Shown: positions 16,216 to 24,902 of the stretch, piece after piece
How the letters are laid out: every line of letters starts with the position of its first letter
Numbering within the stretch: position 1 is the first letter of the stretch
NCBI GenBank assembly: GCA_002748705.1
Contig: PDSZ01000049.1
Coordinates: 8,851-72,850, forward strand
DNA length: 64,000 nucleotides
Direction of reading: 5' to 3'
Source of the DNA: Candidatus Fermentibacterota bacterium
Lineage (GTDB): Bacteria > Fermentibacterota > Fermentibacteria > Fermentibacterales > Fermentibacteraceae
Notes under the pieces: model-generated
Database searches by the model: none
The model's input: the letters and a program-made list of their open reading frames with translations, nothing else
What the model was told of the DNA's origin: nothing
Translations under genes and position numbers: made by a program

Positions 16216-17325
16216 ATGAACAGTGTATTGATAGTAGGGGCCGGCCCTGCAGGCGCAGCATGTGGCTGGAAACTTGCTTCTGAAGGAATAACCAGTATTC
16301 TCGCAGATCGTTCAGAGTTTCCCAGAACTAAGATATGCGCAGGAGTTGTATCGAAACGGGGGGAAAACGCGCTTATAAAATCAGGTATGCTTAAACCTGA
16401 GGAGCTGAATGACCTGACTGTAGCTGTTCATGACACAATGACAGTTATCAACGATCTTAAAGAACTGCGAACATGTTCCCAATGCACTCCTCCCATGAGA
16501 ATAGTTGACCGCAGGGAGTTTGACTCATTTCTCAGAAGAAGGGCAGTGGAGGCAGGGGCAGAGCCTTTGACCGACAGGCTGGTGAAGGTATCTGAAGACA
16601 AAGCAGTATTTGCTTCAGGCAGAAATATTCATTTTTCCAGACTGATCGGGGCTGACGGTGCATCAAGTACTGTGAGAAAAAGCATTACAGCGAAAAAAAA
16701 TGTACTTCAGAGCCCATCTTTAAGCACAGTGGTTCAGCTCTCTCCTAAAGCTGTTGAGCCTTTCAGAGCCAAAGGGCTCAGCATTTTCTTTTTCAGGGAG
16801 CTGTACGGATACGGCTGGCTCTTTCCAAGAGGTGATGATCTGACTATAGGGGTTGCTTCACACGGAACCAGTCATCCGGACCTTCGAAAGATGCTTAGGC
16901 GAATACTCAGATATTCAGGGCTTCCTGCCCGCTGCAATATGGCAGGCGCAGTACTGCCTGCAGGAAGACAACCAATTGGTTCAGGTCATGGCAGGGTTAT
17001 TCTGGCCGGGGATGCAGCAGGGCTCTGTGACAGAATTACAGGGGAAGGAATAGCTTCAGCCATTGAGAGCGGTTTAGCCTCTGCTGCCGCGGTGATTGAC
17101 GGCAGGGATTCCTGGAGCAGAAAAGAGGACTTCGCAGTAAGAATCAGCCTTTCGCTCAGATACAGGAAGTACCTTTACAGCAGATTGTTCAGACCGCTGG
17201 CAATGAAAGCCCTTGCTGAAAGTGACAGATGGTACAGAAAATACTGGAATATAGTATCAGGCTCAAGTGATTACACTGAGCTTATAAGAAAACCTTCAAG
17301 CCGTTTTAAGGCACTCTCAGAATAG
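16216..17325 (+). CDS. Geranylgeranyl-reductase-family FAD-dependent oxidoreductase
   Basis: Flavoprotein of 369 residues. The Rossmann dinucleotide motif LIVGAGPAGAACGWKLA opens the protein, the family motif KICAGVVSKRG follows near residue 40, and the FAD-contacting VILAGDAAGLCDRITGEGIA lies near 260. Members saturate prenyl chains of archaeal lipids, menaquinones or chlorophyll side chains. In a bacterium a menaquinone side-chain or similar prenyl reduction is plausible, but the substrate is not shown by context. The ATG has no recognisable ribosome site upstream; the 79-base gap to the divergent acyltransferase must hold both promoters. Confidence 0.8.
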   Translation: MNSVLIVGAGPAGAACGWKLASEGITSILADRSEFPRTKICAGVVSKRGENALIKSGMLKPEELNDLTVAVHDTMTVINDLKELRTCSQCTPPMRIVDRREFDSFLRRRAVEAGAEPLTDRLVKVSEDKAVFASGRNIHFSRLIGADGASSTVRKSITAKKNVLQSPSLSTVVQLSPKAVEPFRAKGLSIFFFRELYGYGWLFPRGDDLTIGVASHGTSHPDLRKMLRRILRYSGLPARCNMAGAVLPAGRQPIGSGHGRVILAGDAAGLCDRITGEGIASAIESGLASAAAVIDGRDSWSRKEDFAVRISLSLRYRKYLYSRLFRPLAMKALAESDRWYRKYWNIVSGSSDYTELIRKPSSRFKALSE

Positions 17326-17344
17326 CATTACAGGGGGTGTTCAG

Positions 17345-18405
17345 ATGATTCTCTGGCTTGCGCTTTCAATGTTCCCTGCAGATATTGAGCTTAATACGGG
17401 AATGGCTTTTTCGGCACTCTCATTCGGAAATGACCCTGCAGTTGTCATTGAGCCTGCTGTTTCTGTTCAGTCCTGAGTGGTCAGCAGTTGCCGGTATTCC
17501 CTTCTGGAGTTCATCCAATTTCTCCGCAAATGATACTCCTGCTGATTACACAGGGTTGCAGCAGGTAAATAATCTCTCGTCCTACTCAGAGAGTTTCATC
17601 TGTTTTCATGGAGGTATAAGAAGATGCCTGGGGCCTTTGAGTGTTCAGCTTTCTGCAGGGACAATGGAAAGAAAATTCGAATATCAGTACAAGGGGATTC
17701 TGACAGTTTCAACGAATGGTCAGCTGAGAATTCATGTTTTACAGGCGACTTCAGAATAATTATTCCTGTTGGCTGCGCAGGGCATCTTAATGCAGGCGCC
17801 AGATATTTTGATTCTGAATGGTCACTGGTGGTTTCAAGCGGTATCAGTCTTGCAGAACTCACAGGAGGTTCAGAATGAGGTTCACAACCCTTCTTTGCAG
17901 CAGCGGCCTTTGACGGTTTTACTGAAGTGAACATATCCAGAATTGAATTCACAGGTGATCCCCATGCATTTGCTCCTGAAAGGTACTTCGCATTCGGTGC
18001 GGCATCCGGTGTTGCCTTAACAGACAGACTGTGCTTCTTGGAGGGGCATACGGTTCAGGAACTCCAGAAGCTCCCGATGAAGAGCCACCTGAATTGGTTT
18101 CCGATTTTCACAGCAGAACCTGGGAGGCAGAGCTTCTGCTGGATTATGCGGTGCTTGATGACCTGTTCTTTGCCAGAGCAGGTGCCGGCAGAGCGTGTTT
18201 TGTGAGGGACTATGCGCTTCAGGACTCAATCTCAGTGTCCCGTCTGTCAGATGACCAGTGGGAAACAACTTTCACCATCGGAGGTGGAACCAGATTCAGA
18301 GTTGATGAGATTCCGGTTTTGGAGTATATGCAGTTCATGGTATCATGGAAGGCTTTTGGCTCTGAACATTCAGCAGTATCTGCAGGTATAGGTCTGGGGC
18401 TGTAA
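17345..18405 (+). pseudogene. Broken outer-membrane beta-barrel-like gene (several frameshifts)
   Basis: A single barrel-like protein can be read across three frames. It starts at ATG 17345 behind GGGGG, with a short hydrophobic leader (MILWLALSMFPADIELNTG). The frame stops at TGA 17474; the coherent text then continues in another frame (PEWSAVAGIPFWSSSNF, GPLSVQLSAGTMERKFEYQ), shifts again near 17745 (GDFRIIIPVG, SEWSLVVSSGISLAEL), meets an in-frame TGA at 17876, resumes (FDGFTEVNISRIEF) and shifts once more near 18030 into MLLGGAYGSGTPEAP, ending at 18405. The alternating hydrophobic strands and terminal GIGLGL suggest a barrel. Four lesions make a true pseudogene likely; sequencing error is an alternative because a second barrel gene at 38 kb is broken the same way. 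Confidence 0.65.
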
Positions 18406-18773
18406 GCTGCCTCCGAACACAGCAGAAGCCGGCTCTGCCATGAAAAATAGCTGAGGTTTCCAGCTGTTCTGTATTTATATGTGAAGACGGTGTTTCAACT
18501 CTGAAAAGATTTCTGACTGCAATGTCCAGTACTCGTTCCTATTCCAGAGCGTTCTGAACGGTGAATAAAAAGGCAGCAGGGGTGGGCATTGTCAGATGGA
18601 TTTTGATGCCTTACACTCTCTCCGGTTGCATAATTCAGAGTGTATTCAGCAGGAATACAGATGGCATTCCGGTAATGATCGTATCCGGTATTCCTGCTGT
18701 TCCTGAGCAAAGACTGATTACAGGAAGTGTGTCAGGCCAATGTGCTGTCTGGAAAAGCAACGCCGGTATCAAT
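18406..18773. other. Intergenic region with one stem-loop
   Basis: No convincing gene: the open frames here have no ribosome site and no protein-like character. AGCAGGAATA (18648-18657) and TATTCCTGCT (18689-18698) can form a 10-bp stem with a 31-nt loop; with no T-run on either side it is only a weak terminator candidate for the convergent transketolase gene. Confidence 0.4.
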
Positions 18774-20693
18774 TCAGAACCTGGCCAGTATTCTTGCTGC
18801 AACCTGCTCCGGCTGAAGGCCCTGCATGAAGAAAAGATCTTCTGCGTCACCGCTCATGCCGTAGTGTTCAACGCCGAACATCAGAACAGGGGGAGTGCTG
18901 CCCTTTTCAGCCAAACTCAGTGCCAGAGAAGCTCCAAGCCCTGTAAGGACATCATGATCCTCGTAGGTTGCCACATACCTGTATTTAAACAGAGTGTCTG
19001 CTATATCTCCAGGAAGGGCATTAGGGCAGCTTACTGCCATTACAGCAGCAGAAACACCCTTGCCCTGAAGAATATCAGCGGCTTTCAGTGCCCTGCAGCA
19101 CATAGGGCCGAGGGCAAGTACAGCTATGTCCTTTCCCTCTCTGAGTGTAACCACTTCTCCAAACCTGAACCTGTAGTCGCCTCCAAATACCGGTTTTCCA
19201 TCAGCGTCTGTGACAATCGGAAGCTTTGATCTTCCCATTGCAATAAAGAAGTTGCCCTGATTTGAAGCTGCGAATCGGATGGCCCTGTCGGTCTGGTTAG
19301 GGTCTGCAGGCACGATTGTTCTGCAGTTGGGAAGAGCCCTTGTAAGCCCTGTGTACTTTATGCAGTGGTGTGTTTTTCCGTCTGGCCCCACATCCAGACC
19401 GCAATGTGTTGCAACCACTTTCAGGTTGGTGTGATTTATGTCGTTGAGCCTGTGCTGATTAAAGGTTTCGTCGGCGGCAAAAACTCCGAAATCGCTCCAG
19501 AACACAGCTTTACCTGCAAGGGAAGCCCCTCCTGCCATTGAAGCTGTATGGTGTTCCATTATTCCTGTCTGAAAGAAACTCTCAGGATAAGCATTGCTGA
19601 AACCTGCGGTTTTTACGCTTCCTGCCAGGTCGCAGTCGAATACCAGAGGAAGATCATTCGGGTTTTCCCCTGCTATGTCCAGCAGGGCGTTTCCCCAGGC
19701 GCTCCGGTTGTCTCCTTTGTGTTCAGAGCCGTAGTTTCTTGGTTTACCCGGTTTCAGTGTGACGCTGCCGGCAGGGCTGTCGTGAAACATTTTTCCCCGG
19801 TCTTTCATGTACACTGCTCTTCGGGCTTTCAGTTCATCAATATCATTCACTGCGCCCAGTTCCGAGAGCGCAGAGTTCAGCTCATCCGGTTTCAGGGCTC
19901 TGCCATGAAACTCTTCTCTGTTCTCCATGAAGGATACACCTTTGCCCATAACGGTTCGGGCAAGAACAAGCCTGGGGGCCTTTTGTTCTTCCATGGCCAG
20001 AGCTTTGTAAAGTGACTGCAGATCGTGCCCGTCTGCTTCGACAACTTCCCATCCTGATCCTCTGAACTCTGCCGCAAGGTCAACAGGCATGATATTCCTG
20101 GTTTCTCCTGATATCTGAAGGCCGTTCATATCCACAATGTATGTGAGATTGCTCAAACTGTACTTTGCCGCAAATCTTCTTGCTTCAGAAATCTGCCCCT
20201 TTTGGTTTTCGCCATCTCCGGATACAATCCAGATATGGTTATTGATTCCCCTTCTTCTGTCTGCAATGGCCATTCCCACCGCGGCACTCAACCCCTGACC
20301 CAGGTTTCCAGTGGTGAGTTCTATACCGGGAAGATGCCTTTCAATGTGTCCTTCGAAGTCGCTGCCGGCAAGCCTGAACCCTGCAACAGCGTCCATAGGA
20401 TCAAAAAAACCAAGCTCTCCCAGGGTCATGTACACTCCCGGGGAAGTGTGACCATGACTCACAACTATTCTGTCCCTGCCTTCCATCTCAGGATTGGCAG
20501 GATCGACCTTTGCCTGGCTCCAAAGCAGAGAGAATATCTCAATGCTGCTCATGGAACCGCCAGGGTGACCGCTTCCTGCAAGGGAGGTCATTTTCAGAAT
20601 GTTTATTCTTGCCCTGCGGCAAAGAGCCTTCAGCTGATTCTCAGTTTCAGCTGGAAGGGATTGTGCCCTGAAACCTGTTCTTTCAATGCTCAA
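18774..20693 (-). CDS. tkt: Transketolase
   Basis: Thiamine-diphosphate enzyme of the pentose phosphate pathway, 639 residues, a full-length single chain. The N-terminal TPP domain shows SGHPGGSMSSIE, the cofactor metal motif GDGENQKGQISEARRF and the partner VDMNGLQISG; the central pyrimidine domain holds the catalytic Glu in TGIMEHHTASMAGG. Substrate residues such as HGHTSPGVYM and the C-terminal domain (VLALGPMCCRALKAA) are intact. It begins two bases after the formiminotransferase-cyclodeaminase gene, with which it forms a two-gene operon on the minus strand. The family also includes dihydroxyacetone synthase, which cannot be excluded. Confidence 0.9.
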   Translation of the reverse strand: MSIERTGFRAQSLPAETENQLKALCRRARINILKMTSLAGSGHPGGSMSSIEIFSLLWSQAKVDPANPEMEGRDRIVVSHGHTSPGVYMTLGELGFFDPMDAVAGFRLAGSDFEGHIERHLPGIELTTGNLGQGLSAAVGMAIADRRRGINNHIWIVSGDGENQKGQISEARRFAAKYSLSNLTYIVDMNGLQISGETRNIMPVDLAAEFRGSGWEVVEADGHDLQSLYKALAMEEQKAPRLVLARTVMGKGVSFMENREEFHGRALKPDELNSALSELGAVNDIDELKARRAVYMKDRGKMFHDSPAGSVTLKPGKPRNYGSEHKGDNRSAWGNALLDIAGENPNDLPLVFDCDLAGSVKTAGFSNAYPESFFQTGIMEHHTASMAGGASLAGKAVFWSDFGVFAADETFNQHRLNDINHTNLKVVATHCGLDVGPDGKTHHCIKYTGLTRALPNCRTIVPADPNQTDRAIRFAASNQGNFFIAMGRSKLPIVTDADGKPVFGGDYRFRFGEVVTLREGKDIAVLALGPMCCRALKAADILQGKGVSAAVMAVSCPNALPGDIADTLFKYRYVATYEDHDVLTGLGASLALSLAEKGSTPPVLMFGVEHYGMSGDAEDLFFMQGLQPEQVAARILARF

Positions 20694-20695
20694 GT

Positions 20696-22387
20696 CTATT
20701 CCCCGTTCTCAAGCTTTGAGATTACTCTTGCCTTCACATTGTCTGCTATGCTTTCAGTTTTTGCAAGCAGTTCAGCGGCCTTTTTCATAGTTTCGTTTCT
20801 GTAGCCTTCGTCTTCTATCTCAGGAAGGTTTATCAGAACATTGTAGTATGCTCCTGTTGCGCAGGCTCTGGCAGCTGCAGCTGCAACACCTGCGTCTGAG
20901 AGGCTGGACTGCATTCCCCTCTCAACCAGAGCAAGGCCCATTTCAGCTATTGCAGGAGACTTTTCCAGAACGCTCAGAGGTACTTCAACTGCGTTCTTAA
21001 TGGCATCCTGAACATCTCCACCGCTTCTGGCAGTGTCCATCCACATGTTGAATGCCCTTGTATCCTCATCGATGGCATTTATCAGGAATTCCTTTATTTC
21101 CTGCGCAGCAGGGGCCAGCTCAAGCATTTCGTTCCAGCTTGACCGGAACTTTCTGTTCTTTACAGTAAGGTTTGCAACCATACTGTTCAGACCTGCTCCC
21201 ACTGCTCCCATAAGCGCAGCTGCACTTCCGCCGCCTGGGGCAGGGCTGTCTATTGAAAGCTCGTCGCAGAAATCTCTGCATGTCATGCCTGAAAGGTTAA
21301 CCGATTTGTCGGCTATCATGTACTCTATGATTTTCTTATCAGGATCAAACTCAGCCACATCGCTCAGCCCCATTGATCTTATTGCAAGGTTGACCAGTTC
21401 CCTTTCAGGGGCGCCTGTGGTCTTTGCCTGTTTTCCTGTGTTCAGAAGAGCCCTGTTCTGTCTTTCAAGATAGTATCTGCCTGCATCAAGCATTGCGCTC
21501 AGAGGCAGCAGGCCGACAACTTCGCTTCCAGTCACTGCCAGTCCCAGTTTTTCCGCTTCTTCTTTGGTTACTTCGTATCCCATATGAAGGGGAGTAACTG
21601 AGATGTCAGTAAGGTTCATGGTAACCTGGGCTCTGTCGTATTCCTCAATAAACCAGCCTGTTGCCTTGCAGTTCTTCAGACGGCCTTCCTGTTTTATTTT
21701 GTTGCCCTGTTCATCCCTTGCGAATTTCCATTCCGGAGTTCTGAGAGTTCTGCCTGTATCCCTGATGTTCAGGGCTATTTCCTTTGCCATGCCTGTATCA
21801 CGGGTATTCAGGTTTACATTGTATGCAATAAGAAAGTTTCTGGCGCCTATGGTACAGACACCTGTCTTCTTTACCCTTTCATTCCACTGGCCAGGGCCGA
21901 AATCAGGTTCCCATTCCGGTTTTCCCAGTTTATCAGGAAGGGCTTCGTACTCTCCTTCTCTGATATTAGGCAGTTTTTTCCACTCAGGTTTGGAAGCTGC
22001 ATATTCATAGAGGTATACAGGTATTCCCAGTTCCTCTCCTACCCTTTTGCCCAGCCTTCTCGCAAGTTCTGCACACTCCTCCATGGTAATGCCGCTCACA
22101 GGAACGAAGGGGCAGACATCTGTTGCTCCATGCCTGGGGTGGGCACCGTGCTGAACACTCATGTCAATCAGTTCACCTGCGCTCTTAATCACATTGAAAG
22201 CAGATTCCAGAACTGCTTCAGGCTCACCGGCAATGGTGATGACCGTTCTGTTTGTTGCAGCTCCAGGGTCCACATCCAGAACCGAGGCTCCGCTGATTGA
22301 CGAAGCGGCGTTTACCACAGCATCGATTACTTTTGTATTCCTGCCTTCAGAAATGTTCGGTACACATTCAACTATGCGCTTAGCCAT
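20696..22387 (-). CDS. ftcD: Glutamate formiminotransferase / formiminotetrahydrofolate cyclodeaminase (fused)
   Basis: Bifunctional folate enzyme of 563 residues. It transfers the formimino group from formiminoglutamate, a histidine breakdown product, to tetrahydrofolate and then deaminates it to methenyl-THF. Residues 1-320 are the transferase (VECVPNISEGRN, QHGAHPRHGATDVCPFVP); about 345-563 are the cyclodeaminase (SPAPGGGSAAALMGAVGAGL). The fused form is usual in animals and found in some bacteria. I chose the second Met (22387): AGAGGA lies nine bases upstream and the family starts there; a Met three codons earlier is possible. No other histidine-degradation gene is in the window. Confidence 0.92.
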   Translation of the reverse strand: MAKRIVECVPNISEGRNTKVIDAVVNAASSISGASVLDVDPGAATNRTVITIAGEPEAVLESAFNVIKSAGELIDMSVQHGAHPRHGATDVCPFVPVSGITMEECAELARRLGKRVGEELGIPVYLYEYAASKPEWKKLPNIREGEYEALPDKLGKPEWEPDFGPGQWNERVKKTGVCTIGARNFLIAYNVNLNTRDTGMAKEIALNIRDTGRTLRTPEWKFARDEQGNKIKQEGRLKNCKATGWFIEEYDRAQVTMNLTDISVTPLHMGYEVTKEEAEKLGLAVTGSEVVGLLPLSAMLDAGRYYLERQNRALLNTGKQAKTTGAPERELVNLAIRSMGLSDVAEFDPDKKIIEYMIADKSVNLSGMTCRDFCDELSIDSPAPGGGSAAALMGAVGAGLNSMVANLTVKNRKFRSSWNEMLELAPAAQEIKEFLINAIDEDTRAFNMWMDTARSGGDVQDAIKNAVEVPLSVLEKSPAIAEMGLALVERGMQSSLSDAGVAAAAARACATGAYYNVLINLPEIEDEGYRNETMKKAAELLAKTESIADNVKARVISKLENGE

Positions 22388-22498
22388 TTTTCTCATGTCC
22401 TCTTTTCAAGGGATAATGCCAGTGTCCACCGGCATTCCGATTCTTGTATAATGGAGAAACCGCAGTACTTTGCGTAACATAATACGGTTGGAGGTTCA

Positions 22499-23647
22499 GT
22501 GTACCTGGGAATAGTGGAAGGCTTTTACGGGAAACCGTTTACACATCGTCAGCGACTGATGCTTATTGAGGAACTCTCAGAGCTTGAAGGCGCGTCTTAC
22601 TTTTATGCCCCCAAGAATGACCCGTGGCACAGGCTGCTGTGGCGGGAGGAATATCCTTCTGACAGGTGGAACGAACTTAGAAACTGCATGGGTGGGGCCA
22701 CATCATTCTTCTTTTCCATAAGTCCCTGGATGTTCAGAGACAGGGAATGGAGAACAGCCAGGGAAAAACTCCTTCGAGCAGAGGACGCAGGAGCTTCAGG
22801 GCTGGGTATTCTCTTTGATGATGTTCCTGAAGAATCCGGTTCTGAGCTGGCTGCCAGGCAGTTGAGTTTTGCTGAAAAGGCCCTGAAAGACACTGCTCTG
22901 CCTGTTATCCTCTGTCCTTCGGTATACTGCGGAGAGTTCATGGAGAGGTTCAACGGTGCCTGTGGGTATCTTGAAGCATGGCGAAAGCTGATTCCTGAGA
23001 AATGGACTTCATTCTGGACAGGGCCTGAGGTAGTTTCCAGGGAATTATCAGATATGGAGAAGGCTTCTGAGCTTCTCGGTGGCAGACCTGCTGTATGGGA
23101 TAATCTTACAGCCACCGACTACGCCCTTCGGCGGATTTTTCTGCCTGGTCTTTCAGAGAGATTTCCTGAAGGATATTCCTGGTTTTTGAACCCTTCAGAA
23201 ATTTTTCCTGCCGCACTTTACTGTGTGATGGAACTGAAAGCAGCTTCAGGTCTTCCAAGGCAGTGGCCTGAGGCTCTGGGAGAACAGAGCAGAGGCTGGG
23301 AACTTATGCAGGAGTTCCACTGCACTCCCTGGAAAGCTGGGGATACAGGAGAAGAGATAATAGCCAGGATTTCTGAGGCTCTTGACGGGCGGAATGCAGC
23401 TGAAGCACTTCAGTGGCTTGATGGAGCAGCAGAGGACATGAAAAAGTTCATAGAGGGTCTGCCGGTAATAGAAGGGGGCTGGGGGTTGATGCCTGTTGCC
23501 CGTGATCTTTACAGGACAATGTCTATTCTGGCAAGATCCCTTCAGTCTGATGCTCCCGGGAAGACTCTGAATTATCTTATGCGGGAACGGCTGCCATACG
23601 AGAATCCGCTGACAGAGCTGGCGGCAGGGAAGTGTTTAGGAGGATGA
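22499..23647 (+). CDS. GH84 beta-N-acetylhexosaminidase (O-GlcNAcase-like)
   Basis: Glycoside hydrolase of family 84, 382 residues, starting at GTG behind GGAGG. The family N-terminus is textbook: YLGIVEGFYGKPFTHRQR, then YFYAPKNDPWHRLLWREEYP. The catalytic Asp pair is D107-D108 in GILFDDVPEE, used in substrate-assisted catalysis on N-acetylglucosaminides. There is no signal peptide, so it should act in the cytoplasm, perhaps on recycled cell-wall or imported amino sugars. The 23530-23647 end is helical and shorter than in secreted clostridial enzymes. It is followed one base later by the thyX-like gene. Confidence 0.88.
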   Translation: MYLGIVEGFYGKPFTHRQRLMLIEELSELEGASYFYAPKNDPWHRLLWREEYPSDRWNELRNCMGGATSFFFSISPWMFRDREWRTAREKLLRAEDAGASGLGILFDDVPEESGSELAARQLSFAEKALKDTALPVILCPSVYCGEFMERFNGACGYLEAWRKLIPEKWTSFWTGPEVVSRELSDMEKASELLGGRPAVWDNLTATDYALRRIFLPGLSERFPEGYSWFLNPSEIFPAALYCVMELKAASGLPRQWPEALGEQSRGWELMQEFHCTPWKAGDTGEEIIARISEALDGRNAAEALQWLDGAAEDMKKFIEGLPVIEGGWGLMPVARDLYRTMSILARSLQSDAPGKTLNYLMRERLPYENPLTELAAGKCLGG

Positions 23648-23648
23648 A

Positions 23649-24902
23649 TTGAGAGTAATTCTCGCCGGATACAACACCGATGTGGAAAACAGTTCCGCCA
23701 CACCTGAGACTATTTCTGCGGCGTACGCAAGAATAAGCAGGGATCCTGCGCCAGTAGATCAGCTGAGGAGAACAGCTGCTGCTGAGGTGAAGAGCGCAAG
23801 GAAATCAAACAGAACAATAGTTTTCAAGTACGGCCACGGGTCCATAGCAGAGCACGCAGTGTTCAATTTTGATATTCTTGGAATATCGAGACTGGCTGTG
23901 GAGGCTCTTCAGAGTTTCCGTCTCACCAGTTTCACAGAAAAATCCCAGAGATACATAAGAATCGGGGAAGACTGGCATCTTCCTGAAGGCTTTACCGCCA
24001 GGGAAGAGGGTATGGTAAACAGACTCTTTCAGGCATACGGTGAAATACTGGAAAAGCTGGACGGAATGGGAATATCCAGAACAGGCTCAAGGGAGGATGC
24101 AAGATACATACTTCCTCTTGCTACCACTTCGCAGATGGGTATGACAGTGAATGCCAGGGAGCTTGAGCACATGATTCGAAGGCTTTCCGCTCATCCACTG
24201 AAAGAGGTAAGGGATCTTGGTAAAGCTCTTTACAGGGCAGTCATGCCGGTTGCGCCTTCTCTGATGATTTTCACTGAACCTTCTGAAATGGACAGAATAG
24301 CCCACATGCAGCCTACAGCTGTTCAGCAGGTGGAAGATGTGGTTTTGCTTGAATGTGATGACGACTCAAGGGTAAGCAGCTGGCTCAGGGGAATCAGCGG
24401 CGCATCTGATTTTCAGAGTGTTTATTCAGGACTTGGAGTTCATGACGCACTGCCAAGATGCTGGGAGCTTTTCAGAGCAGACTTCAGAGTTAACATATCC
24501 GCGACTGCATATGCCCAGCTCAAGCGGCACAGGATGAGTACACAGCTTGTTACAGGCTATGAGCCTTCTCTGGGAATTACTGTTCCTCCGGTGATTACTG
24601 AAGCTGGGCTTGAGGAAATGTTCAGGAAAACTGCAGATATGTCAGCTGATCTGGCTTCTGAACTAGGACTGAACGGTGACTATCTTCTCACCAACGCCCA
24701 CAGAAGGCAGGTCCGAATCTGCATAAACGGCAGGGAACTGAACCATTTCAGCAGACTCAGGGAAGATGAGCATGCCCAGTGGGACATCAGAAAAATAGCC
24801 TGCAGAATGACTGAACTGGTAAGGGAAAAGGCCCCTGAAACCACAAGAATGACCTGCGGAAAATCCCAATGGGAAGAGCTTACTGGAAGGTCTGCCGAAT
24901 AA
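23649..24902 (+). CDS. thyX: Double-domain ThyX (flavin-dependent thymidylate synthase) homologue
   Basis: Predicted FAD-dependent thymidylate synthase, making dTMP from dUMP with methylene-THF and NADPH. At 417 residues it is about twice the classic ThyX subunit (about 220-250) and contains two ThyX-like halves. Half one has FKYGHGSIAEHAVFNFDI and RLTSFTEKSQRY (91-102) in place of the RHRxxSxNExSxRY signature. Half two has KRHRMSTQL (292-300) and NGRELNHFSRLREDEHAQWD. So the RHR triplet survives only in half two and the SQRY part only in half one. It starts at TTG, one base after the GH84 gene. No thyA is in the window. Long ThyX homologues exist in other bacteria; activity is likely but unproven. 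Confidence 0.8.
   Translation: MRVILAGYNTDVENSSATPETISAAYARISRDPAPVDQLRRTAAAEVKSARKSNRTIVFKYGHGSIAEHAVFNFDILGISRLAVEALQSFRLTSFTEKSQRYIRIGEDWHLPEGFTAREEGMVNRLFQAYGEILEKLDGMGISRTGSREDARYILPLATTSQMGMTVNARELEHMIRRLSAHPLKEVRDLGKALYRAVMPVAPSLMIFTEPSEMDRIAHMQPTAVQQVEDVVLLECDDDSRVSSWLRGISGASDFQSVYSGLGVHDALPRCWELFRADFRVNISATAYAQLKRHRMSTQLVTGYEPSLGITVPPVITEAGLEEMFRKTADMSADLASELGLNGDYLLTNAHRRQVRICINGRELNHFSRLREDEHAQWDIRKIACRMTELVREKAPETTRMTCGKSQWEELTGRSAE

Noticed and set aside
17874..17880. Selenocysteine TGA in the barrel gene
   Set aside because: No selenocysteine-insertion hairpin is evident after the TGA and the gene has three frameshifts, so decay or error is simpler.
18561..19229. 222-codon plus-strand frame
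   Set aside because: Mostly antisense to transketolase; no ribosome site and no protein-like composition.
20202..20804. 200-codon plus-strand frame
   Set aside because: Antisense to transketolase and the cyclodeaminase end, both clearly real.
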